Source: Humisphaera sp. (lineage in GTDB: Bacteria > Planctomycetota > Phycisphaerae > Tepidisphaerales > Tepidisphaeraceae). Taken from it: a stretch of 10,310 bases of DNA. The notes beneath the pieces are model-generated. The model was not told where the DNA came from, did no database searches, and worked only from the letters and a program-made list of their open reading frames with translations. Made by a program: the position numbers and the translations under genes. Location of the stretch: assembly GCA_025351525.1 (NCBI GenBank), contig JANXVV010000540.1, positions 1 through 10,310 on the forward strand. The letters are read 5' to 3'. How positions within the stretch are numbered: position 1 is the first letter of the stretch; each line of letters begins with the position of its first letter. Shown here one piece after another: positions 1 through 5,929 of the stretch.

Positions 1-1
1 G

Positions 2-118
2 CAGGCGGATGGGTATGTCGAGAGACAGGGTCAGGTGATTCACATCATGGTCAAGCAGTTGCACGATCGAACCGAATGGCTGGCGGGATACCGCTTCAAA
101 TCGCGGGATTTTCATTGA
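2..118 (+). CDS. dnaE2: Error-prone DNA polymerase (DnaE2/ImuC), C-terminal fragment
   Basis: This is the 3' end of a gene that starts before the window. Frame 2 is open from the first base to a TGA at 116-118 and gives 38 residues. They read as a beta-strand-rich tail (GQVIHIMVKQLHDRTEWL) followed by the terminal SRDFH. A hydrophobic V-I-H-I-x-V strand, then L-x-D, then a final Ser-Arg-Asp-Phe-His is typical of the extreme C-terminus of DnaE2/ImuC, the alpha-subunit-like polymerase that acts in SOS translesion synthesis with ImuA and ImuB. The replicative DnaE does not usually end this way. Catalytic residues lie outside the window, so the call rests only on this tail. The next gene on this strand starts about 237 bp downstream and looks unrelated. 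Confidence 0.7.
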   Translation, partial: QADGYVERQGQVIHIMVKQLHDRTEWLAGYRFKSRDFH

Positions 119-208
119 GAAGTTTACATAAATAAAGACGCATGCAGTTACCATCCTGAGAGTCGTCATGCGGCTGCGCCAGACACGCGACGAATAAAAA
201 GAGGCGGC

Positions 209-263
209 TGGAGGGCGGCAGTCCCCTGCCGCCGCTGCGGCGGTCGAGGACGACCGCCCTCCA
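209..263. repeat. Cloverleaf-like compound palindrome in the gap after dnaE2
   Basis: A 10-bp outer inverted repeat (TGGAGGGCGG at 209-218, CCGCCCTCCA at 254-263) encloses smaller palindromes. CGGCAG/CTGCCG is at 216-221 and 226-231 with a TCCC loop. A very tight GCCGC/GCGGC is at 231-235 and 237-241. CGGTCG/CGACCG is at 241-246 and 251-256 with an AGGA loop. The outer arms share bases with the inner hairpins, so the strand could switch between one long stem and a set of short hairpins. The element is GC-rich compared with the flanking AT-rich bases. It lies in the 236-bp gap 119-354, where I see no gene and no convincing promoter. It may be a dispersed REP-like repeat, and as RNA it could also end or stabilise the dnaE2 transcript. 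Confidence 0.65.
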
Positions 264-354
264 AAATCCATTTTCGGAGCAAGGATGAGAAACTACTCGG
301 AACATTATAACAGTCCGAAGATAGAGCCAAGAACAGCCCCGCACTAAACCACGT

Positions 355-1809
355 TTGCCCCTTCCTACGACTCTCTATATCTTTCTTCAGTTCGTGAAAA
401 CGCAAATCGACTTCTTAAAACCTCCGGCCACCGATCGTTGGATCATCGCGGTCAGCCTCACTGCACTCTCCGGCATCTTCGGATACTTTCTGATCTACAT
501 TTACCATCGCTTCAATCAAGGGCATTTCGGGGATTTCCCGACGTTCTATCACGCCGCCCGCGCGATGCTGGATGGTCGCGATCCGTATGTGCCGGTGGAA
601 GACAATCTGGCCTACGTCTATCCACCGCTGCTCGCATGGCTATTCATTCCGTTGGCGACACTCTCCAAGATCAACGCGGCGAGAATCGTATTCCCCGTCA
701 ACCTCGCGAGCGCGCTGATCGCCCTGTTCGTTGCCGCCTTGGAATGGTCCAGGCTGTTTGGGATCCGCCCTCTCACCTTCGCCGGGCTTTGTGCGATCTG
801 CGCGTTGACCGCCCTCATGGGTGAAAATGAACTGCGCGGACAACTCCAGCAGATGGAGACCGACGCTCTCATGCTGCTGATGTTCACCCTCGCCCTGCGT
901 TGGCTCGACCGCCATCCCTTCCGGTGCGGCATGGCGCTGGCGGTGGCGATGAACATCAAATATCTATCGCTGGTCTTCCTTCCCTATCTCCTCCTCCGCC
1001 GTCGCTGGCATGCGGCGATCGGCATGGTGGTTTGGACGATCTGCTTCGCCCTCCTCCCGGCGATCACGATCGGATGGAAGGAAGATCTCCGCTGTCTACG
1101 CTTCGCCCTCGGGGGTTTGCTCGGATGGATCGGCATCCACCCCGCCACCTCGCAAAGCCATTTTCACCCGATCCACTCCCAAGTCAGCATCTCCGCCACC
1201 AGCGGCCTGGCCCGCGCGATGCGCGACCACCACCTTCCCGGCTCCTATGCCCTCATTGCTGCCATCACACTCGTTGCCCTGAGCATCCTCATCGTCTGGG
1301 GGATGTATCAAAAGCGCGGATTCCCGATGTGGCAATGGCCCGATGCCGGCGCACAATCGGCTACGCCTTTTTGCGGGTTGGTAGGATTGGAATGGCTCGG
1401 CCTGATCGCCGCCGCGTTGGTCTTCAGCCCCCACACCAATACTCGGCATATGATACTGGCGATACCGCTCGAAGCGGCGGCGGCGATGATGTTGCTGATC
1501 CCCAGGCCGGGTGTGAATCGCCTGCCGCTCCTGCTTGCGACGACGGGCCTGATCCTCGGTTTCGCCATGCCGTTTCGCGGCGTCTTCAGCGACGGTTTCA
1601 CCCACGCCTACTTCAAATACAGTCTGGTTTCATGGTGTTTACTGGGAATGTACTTTATGCTGCTACGTTCAGGCCTTCAATATATTTCCAGCCCGTTAAT
1701 CCCTGAGGGGATCGGAAAATTCTCACGGCTTTTTGGGGGGCTTCGGGGGTTTCTTCCCGGGATCCCTTGGCTTTGCAGGCGGGGCGGCGGGCGGCGCGGG
1801 TTGGGTTGA
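355..1809 (+). CDS. Polytopic membrane glycosyltransferase, GT87/DUF2029-like
   Basis: A 484-residue protein with about 10-12 hydrophobic segments (roughly 28-50, 90-104, 112-131, 138-154, 167-182, 190-214, 219-240, 296-316, 340-357, 363-382, 389-405, 420-440). It carries the usual GT87/DUF2029 landmarks: GDFPTFYHAARAMLDGRDPY at 59-78 with the early Asp after the first membrane helix, YVYPPLLAWLFIPL at 87-100, a GQ-x-Q stretch near 162-165, a Lys in MNIKYLSLVFLPYLLLRRRW at 199-218, and SPHTNTRH at 358-365. Known relatives move mannose or another hexose from a polyprenyl phosphate donor onto lipid or glycan acceptors outside the membrane; the substrate here is unknown. No ATG fits the start. 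TTG at 355 is the longest option after a stop at 322, GTG at 394 is the alternative, and neither has a Shine-Dalgarno. The last ~28 residues (Gly/Arg-rich) are read antisense to the neighbour's proline-rich tail. Confidence 0.75.
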   Translation: MPLPTTLYIFLQFVKTQIDFLKPPATDRWIIAVSLTALSGIFGYFLIYIYHRFNQGHFGDFPTFYHAARAMLDGRDPYVPVEDNLAYVYPPLLAWLFIPLATLSKINAARIVFPVNLASALIALFVAALEWSRLFGIRPLTFAGLCAICALTALMGENELRGQLQQMETDALMLLMFTLALRWLDRHPFRCGMALAVAMNIKYLSLVFLPYLLLRRRWHAAIGMVVWTICFALLPAITIGWKEDLRCLRFALGGLLGWIGIHPATSQSHFHPIHSQVSISATSGLARAMRDHHLPGSYALIAAITLVALSILIVWGMYQKRGFPMWQWPDAGAQSATPFCGLVGLEWLGLIAAALVFSPHTNTRHMILAIPLEAAAAMMLLIPRPGVNRLPLLLATTGLILGFAMPFRGVFSDGFTHAYFKYSLVSWCLLGMYFMLLRSGLQYISSPLIPEGIGKFSRLFGGLRGFLPGIPWLCRRGGGRRGLG

Positions 1810-4188
1810 CGGGGCGACTTTTTTCGGGGCTTGTGGGGGGAAACCTCCGACCTTCAGTAGGATATTTCGCATGATGTCGGTCGCCGTCGCGGGGCTGTAG
1901 CCGAAAATTCCATCGACATCCTGACCGACGATGCCCACGCTTAAATCCTGAGGGCTGTAATAGGCGATGGGCTTCCCGTTCCGCACGATGGCCCGCAGTT
2001 GCGGCGCCCTTAGCTTGCCGACGAGCATTCGCTGGGCGGTGCGGCGATAGGTCACTTCCTCGATTTTCGGATTTCCATAAAGCGAATCCTCGAACGACAG
2101 CGGAGAAATTGTCTGCTTGGCCTCTTCGCCGAAGAGCGTCGCCAGCTCGGTCTCGGCGGACGAGACGAATTCGCCCGACCCGCCGCAGGCGTCGATCACC
2201 AGAACCCCGCCCCCGTCCGTGAACGCCTTCAGTTCCGCCTTCTGCTTTTCGCTGAAATGAAATTTCACATTGCCGGTAAGGTGCGCGAGTTTATAGTCGG
2301 CGGATAATTTTCCATCCCCCAATTTGACCGGGTCAATCGTCAGATCCACCCCCTGAAAATTATGCATGTACGCCGCCATGCGCCGCCAACCACCCGGCTC
2401 CGGGTTCCAGTTTCCGGCGTATTCCAGGCGGGCAATCTTCATTGCCCGCGTCGATTTCACCGCGATATTTTCAGTGACGATATAGGTCTTCCCCTTGAAT
2501 CGCGGGGCTTTACTATTCTCCGTGGCGTACAGGAAAATATCCGCCATGATCTGGTGGTACGATTCCCGCCCGCCGAACGTGCGCGTCTGCCAGTATTGGG
2601 CCGGGTCGGCACCGGTGAAGATCAGCATGAATTCCCGGCTGCCGTTGCCCACCGCAAGCAACTCCACGGGTTGCTTCCAATCCTTCCGCTGAAACATCTC
2701 GGCGGTGTAAATGGGATGATCGGCGGGAAGTTTCCGAACCTCGTAATCCGGAAACAGCCGTTGCGAAAACGACGGTTTTCCCGGTGCGCCCTTGATGATC
2801 GAGTTGATGAAATTCGGGTTGTTGCAATCCGCATTGCAGAGGATCAGCCCGCCCTGCTCGACGTACAACCGAAGCTTGTCCTCATCCTCCTTCTTCAACT
2901 GCAGCGCCTGATCGCCGGCGATGTACAGGATCGGCGCATCGTGCAGTTCGGAAGCGGGGACATTGAGATTGACGATCTGCCAGTTGTAGAAGTTTTCCTT
3001 TTCATGCCCGATGAATCTCGTGACGTTGGCAGCATCGCGCGGGCGCTGATTCCAGTGGGCTTCGCGGATTTTGTCGGCCTTGATCCCTGCGGGCTGCACC
3101 AACTCATAATTCAACTTGTTCATCACCACGGCCGCACGTCCGCGAACCATGAACAGCAGGGCGAACGAAGCTCCGGGGATTGGACCGTAACCTTCCCACC
3201 TGGGCATCGGGACGATCTTGTTGCATCCCTCGCGATACCAGTCGATCTTACCGAAATATTTGAGTCCGCTGGCGACACCGATGCGCTCGATGCCATACCA
3301 GGCGTACAGATTGTTTTCCAACTCGGCGAAATGCTCGCCGATCCATTTGATCCCCGCCTCGATGCCGGCGTTATGTATGTTGCCGGCACACTTGATCCCC
3401 TCCATGCCATGCACGTAATCCTGCGTGATGAACAAAGTGGCGACACCGGCGGCGGTCATGGAGATTTTCTCCGGCTCATCCTTGCCCGGTTTGTTCGTGT
3501 AAGACCAGCCTCCGGTTTTGTCCTGGTCCCGCAGCCAAGCATCTTCCACCAGTTGCCAAAATTTTTCAGGCACTTCAAACGGCTGCTCCGCTTCGGCGGC
3601 GGCCCAGAGACCCAGCACGCCATACTGGCTGACGCTGTGATCGTATCGGCCGCTGGGCGTGACTAGATAGTCGAAGAATCCAACCTGATTGCCCTTGCTC
3701 TTCAAAGCCAGCAACAGCAGCTTCGCATCGTGTTCGATGAGCGGACGGGCTTCCGTTTTTGACAGATAGTTCCACACCTGCAATCGCATGCCCAGGGCGT
3801 AAACTCCTTTGATATCGGCCTTTTTCAACCATTCGATCGCCGTGCGAAGCCGCTTGTCCTGCGGGCTTTCACCGCTGGCTAAAAGCGCGTATGTGGCGAT
3901 GGATGTCAAACCTCCCCATTGCCCGCCAGAGACATCCGCTTCACCTTTATCGGTGTCGGCCAGTGCCGACACTTCCCAGGTGCCGTTCTTTTGCAGGTCG
4001 TACAGTTGCTTCTTCGCCCGCTCAATCGCCTCATCCACCTGCTCGGGCGTAGCCGCGTGGATCGTCATCGCCGGACCGCAAAGAACCGCGGCAACCATCA
4101 GCCCCATGAGCCAGGTGGCCAAGAATGGCTTGCAAGCCCACGCCGAGAACCCGGACTTTCCAAATCGATGCGCCATCGTTTTCCTCAT
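1723..4188 (-). CDS. Secreted toroid-fold protein with tandem DUF4159 domains
   Basis: An 821-residue exported protein. Residues 1-45 form a signal peptide (basic start, hydrophobic 22-40, likely cut after IHA). Residues 47-350 resemble an alpha/alpha toroid of the squalene-cyclase/prenyltransferase type, with Gly/Trp repeats such as GGQWGGLTSIATYALLASG (88-106), VSQYGVLGLWAAAEA (186-200) and SFALLFMVRGRAAVVMNKL (341-359). I see no DXDD-type cyclase motif, so a structural or binding role is more likely than terpene chemistry. Residues ~385-560 and ~580-785 are two DUF4159-like domains, each with a hydrophobic strand, a Leu-rich helix, a GG turn (446-447; 659-661) and a following LF. The tail 787-821 is Pro/Lys-rich with a TQPA motif. 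DUF4159 has no established activity. The gene follows the peptidase gene by 3 nt. ATG 4188 is the longest start, but ATG 4176 has the better ribosome site. Confidence 0.8.
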   Translation of the reverse strand: MRKTMAHRFGKSGFSAWACKPFLATWLMGLMVAAVLCGPAMTIHAATPEQVDEAIERAKKQLYDLQKNGTWEVSALADTDKGEADVSGGQWGGLTSIATYALLASGESPQDKRLRTAIEWLKKADIKGVYALGMRLQVWNYLSKTEARPLIEHDAKLLLLALKSKGNQVGFFDYLVTPSGRYDHSVSQYGVLGLWAAAEAEQPFEVPEKFWQLVEDAWLRDQDKTGGWSYTNKPGKDEPEKISMTAAGVATLFITQDYVHGMEGIKCAGNIHNAGIEAGIKWIGEHFAELENNLYAWYGIERIGVASGLKYFGKIDWYREGCNKIVPMPRWEGYGPIPGASFALLFMVRGRAAVVMNKLNYELVQPAGIKADKIREAHWNQRPRDAANVTRFIGHEKENFYNWQIVNLNVPASELHDAPILYIAGDQALQLKKEDEDKLRLYVEQGGLILCNADCNNPNFINSIIKGAPGKPSFSQRLFPDYEVRKLPADHPIYTAEMFQRKDWKQPVELLAVGNGSREFMLIFTGADPAQYWQTRTFGGRESYHQIMADIFLYATENSKAPRFKGKTYIVTENIAVKSTRAMKIARLEYAGNWNPEPGGWRRMAAYMHNFQGVDLTIDPVKLGDGKLSADYKLAHLTGNVKFHFSEKQKAELKAFTDGGGVLVIDACGGSGEFVSSAETELATLFGEEAKQTISPLSFEDSLYGNPKIEEVTYRRTAQRMLVGKLRAPQLRAIVRNGKPIAYYSPQDLSVGIVGQDVDGIFGYSPATATDIMRNILLKVGGFPPQAPKKVAPSTQPAPPAAPPAKPRDPGKKPPKPPKKP
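4182..4186 (-). promoter_or_regulatory. Shine-Dalgarno-like GAGGA that favours ATG 4176
   Basis: On the minus strand GAGGA lies inside the first two codons of the longest reading frame of the DUF4159 gene, 5 nt before an in-frame ATG at 4176-4174. ATG 4188 has no such motif. Starting at 4176 would drop the residues MRKT, leave the signal peptide intact, and give a 15-nt gap to the upstream stop. The other genes here lack a clear Shine-Dalgarno, so this is suggestive only. Confidence 0.4.
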
Positions 4189-4191
4189 TCG

Positions 4192-5301
4192 CTATTGGCC
4201 TTGCCACATATACAGCACACGCGGTGTTTTGAGAGCATCCAGCAGACCGGCATCCACATTCACGTTCAAACCGTTCACCGTCACTCCGCCCGATGCCGTC
4301 GGTGGGACATTTGATTTTGACTCGCCGGTGAACATGTCGAGCAACGAAGGCTGCTCGTGATATTTCACAACCGTTGGCCGCGACAATCCCGCCTGCGTGG
4401 CGGCGTACGCGTAGGCCTCATCCGGGAACCCGATCTGATCGACCAATCCCTCGGCCAGCGCCTGCTCCGCCAGATAAACTCGGCCATCGGCGATCTGCTC
4501 GATCGGATGTTTCAGCTTCGCACCCCGGCCATCTTTCACGACCTTTTTAAAGCGAAGGTACGCGCCGTCAATCAGACTTTGCAGATAGGCGTTGTCCTTT
4601 TCAGTCTCCGGCGAAAACATCGACCCGGCGTTCTTGAACCCAACGCGCGGCGCGGTGACGGTCGATTCGTGGATGCCCCATTTTTCCGCCAATCCGCTCA
4701 CGTTGTATCGCGGCATGAGCACGCCGATGTTGCCGGTCATGGTGGTGGGCTGCGCGAAAATATAATCGGCGCGGGCCGACAGGTAATACCCGCCGCTGGT
4801 TGCCAGGTTGCCCATGGTGACGATGACGGGGGTTGCGGGGTGGGCGATTTTGAATTGGTCGATGCGGTGGTACATCACATCGGAAGGGGTGACCGCCCCG
4901 CCGGGGGTTTCGACCTCGATGACAATCGCCTTTACATTCGGATCATGCTCGGCGAGGTTCATGTACCGGTTGAACCGATCGGCCATCGGTTGCAGAATCA
5001 CCCCGGTGACGGGAATGACCGCGATCGTCTGATGCACATCCCCTTCCTGAATGGAATTTTGCTGAGCCGAGCGCGAGTTCCAAGTGTTGCTGCTTAACAG
5101 ATAAAGGTTCATCACCAGCGACACGACCAGCACGAACACCGCGATCATTTTGAAAAACGTCCACACCCCGCTTCGTCGCGGCGGGCCAAAGGGCGGCATC
5201 ATCCCCATGGGCATCCCTGGCATGAAGGGCGGCGGCATGAAACCGCCGCGCGGATCGAACGGATTGGGACCGGGGGGTGGCGGAGGATTCATAGCATTCA
5301 T
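4192..5301 (-). CDS. sppA: Signal peptide peptidase, S49 family (SppA type)
   Basis: A 369-residue membrane-anchored serine protease of peptidase family S49. Residues 5-42 form a Pro/Met/Gly-rich, presumably cytoplasmic extension, and 47-70 is a single membrane helix. The protease domain spans about 92-300. It has the strand IAVIPVTGVI (93-102), the ETPGG turn (131-135), the nucleophile in NLATSGGYY (Ser169), and the general-base Lys in VGFKNAGSMFS (Lys223). The Ser-Lys spacing of 54 is close to that of the short bacterial SppA, which uses a Ser/Lys dyad and forms a ring in which neighbouring subunits complete the active site. Its known job is to degrade cleaved signal peptides and some membrane proteins. 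One domain and this length fit the short SppA form, not the duplicated E. coli form. ATG 5301 is the first start; the next Met is at residue 4. The DUF4159 gene follows after 3 nt. Confidence 0.9.
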   Translation of the reverse strand: MNAMNPPPPPGPNPFDPRGGFMPPPFMPGMPMGMMPPFGPPRRSGVWTFFKMIAVFVLVVSLVMNLYLLSSNTWNSRSAQQNSIQEGDVHQTIAVIPVTGVILQPMADRFNRYMNLAEHDPNVKAIVIEVETPGGAVTPSDVMYHRIDQFKIAHPATPVIVTMGNLATSGGYYLSARADYIFAQPTTMTGNIGVLMPRYNVSGLAEKWGIHESTVTAPRVGFKNAGSMFSPETEKDNAYLQSLIDGAYLRFKKVVKDGRGAKLKHPIEQIADGRVYLAEQALAEGLVDQIGFPDEAYAYAATQAGLSRPTVVKYHEQPSLLDMFTGESKSNVPPTASGGVTVNGLNVNVDAGLLDALKTPRVLYMWQGQ

Positions 5302-5353
5302 TTCGGAGACACACCGTGGCGATGATTCTCAAAGACTACTACTTCTCTTCGTT

Positions 5354-5418
5354 TAGCGGTGGCGCGGAGGGCCACGCTTTTTGACCGAACGAACACCTTC
5401 CGGTTCTAAGTACCGCTA
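5354..5418. repeat. Compound palindrome between queF and the peptidase gene
   Basis: Outer arms TAGCGGT (5354-5360) and ACCGCTA (5412-5418) form a 7-bp inverted repeat. Inside is a hairpin GTGGC/GCCAC (5359-5363 and 5371-5375), extended by AGC/GCT across one bulged G, and then a weak 4-bp ACCG/CGGT pairing (5384-5387, 5401-5404). The layout resembles the element at 209-263, but the inner stems are poorer and it may be degenerate. It fills the centre of the 189-bp gap 5302-5490. A TATGAT hexamer on the minus strand at 5422-5427 has no matching -35. Apart from this I see nothing functional in the gap. Confidence 0.45.
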
Positions 5419-5490
5419 ATAATCATACCCGGTGCGATAACGATTTCTCCATCGCCTTGCAACTGATTACGATTTCAACGATTGAATCGT

Positions 5491-5925
5491 TCATCCGTTG
5501 GACGCTGTGGAAAGATGAACCGCCGTGATTTTTCCCGCCGTCCCGCCGCGCGGCGCGAAATGGCCCACCACCGTCATTTGCCGCGGCTTCAGCACCGCCA
5601 CCAGATCATCCAGAATCGTATTGACCACGCCCTCATAAAAAATTCCCTTGTTCCGATACGCCAGATAGTAGAGTTTGAGGCTCTTCATCTCGACGCAGAA
5701 AAGATCGGGGACGTAGGTGAGCGTGATCGTCGCGAAATCGGGTTGGCCGGTCACAGGGCACATGCTGGTGAATTCCGGAAAGACGAATTCGATCTCGTAA
5801 TCCCGTTCGGGTTTGGGGCTGGGGAAAGCCTCCAGAATCGTGCGCGGCGAAGCGATCTGCCCGTCGCTCAACATCGACTTCTGTCCGAGCTGTTTCACAA
5901 CCGGCGGCGTGGATTTCGTGTCCAT
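5491..5925 (-). CDS. queF: NADPH-dependent 7-cyano-7-deazaguanine (preQ0) reductase
   Basis: A 144-residue cytoplasmic enzyme of the short, unimodular QueF type (tunnelling fold). It reduces the nitrile of preQ0 to the aminomethyl group of preQ1 with NADPH, the step before Tgt inserts the base into tRNA on the way to queuosine. Visible signatures are the catalytic Cys in FTSMCPVTGQPDF (Cys56, which forms a thioimide with substrate), Asp63 in the same motif, the QueF motif EMKSLKLYY (79-87) that binds NADPH, and the substrate Glu98 in FYEG, where many relatives have FHE. The length matches the B. subtilis-type enzyme. ATG 5925 begins 4 nt after the stop of the DUF4340 gene, so the two are probably co-transcribed. 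No Shine-Dalgarno is seen, so reinitiation is plausible. No other queuosine gene is in the window. Confidence 0.95.
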   Translation of the reverse strand: MDTKSTPPVVKQLGQKSMLSDGQIASPRTILEAFPSPKPERDYEIEFVFPEFTSMCPVTGQPDFATITLTYVPDLFCVEMKSLKLYYLAYRNKGIFYEGVVNTILDDLVAVLKPRQMTVVGHFAPRGGTAGKITAVHLSTASNG

Positions 5926-5929
5926 GGGC

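Noticed and set aside
139..173. Inverted repeat CGCATG/CATGCG after dnaE2
   Set aside because: Six base pairs with a 23-nt loop is weak and no T-tract follows; chance is sufficient.
2362..3666. A 434-codon open frame on the plus strand inside the DUF4159 gene
   Set aside because: It lies fully antisense to a well-supported secreted protein, and its translation is Arg/Pro/His/Asp-rich with no recognisable domain. GC-rich codon bias commonly leaves such frames open.
4060..4100. Lipobox in the DUF4159 signal peptide (VLCG)
   Set aside because: The residue before Cys is Leu, not a small residue, and a better signal peptidase I site (IHA) follows.
5355..5382. Rho-independent terminator on the plus strand (stem AGC/GTGGC then five T)
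   Set aside because: No plus-strand gene leads into it, and both flanking genes are on the minus strand. It is better explained as part of the compound palindrome 5354-5418.
5422..5427. Minus-strand -10 box TATGAT for the peptidase gene
   Set aside because: There is no -35-like hexamer at 16-18 nt and no extended -10, so a chance match is likely.
5477..5491. Inverted repeat AACGATT-G-AATCGTT just after the queF stop
   Set aside because: The 1-nt centre rules out a stable hairpin and no T-tract follows. It could be a protein site, but nothing supports that.
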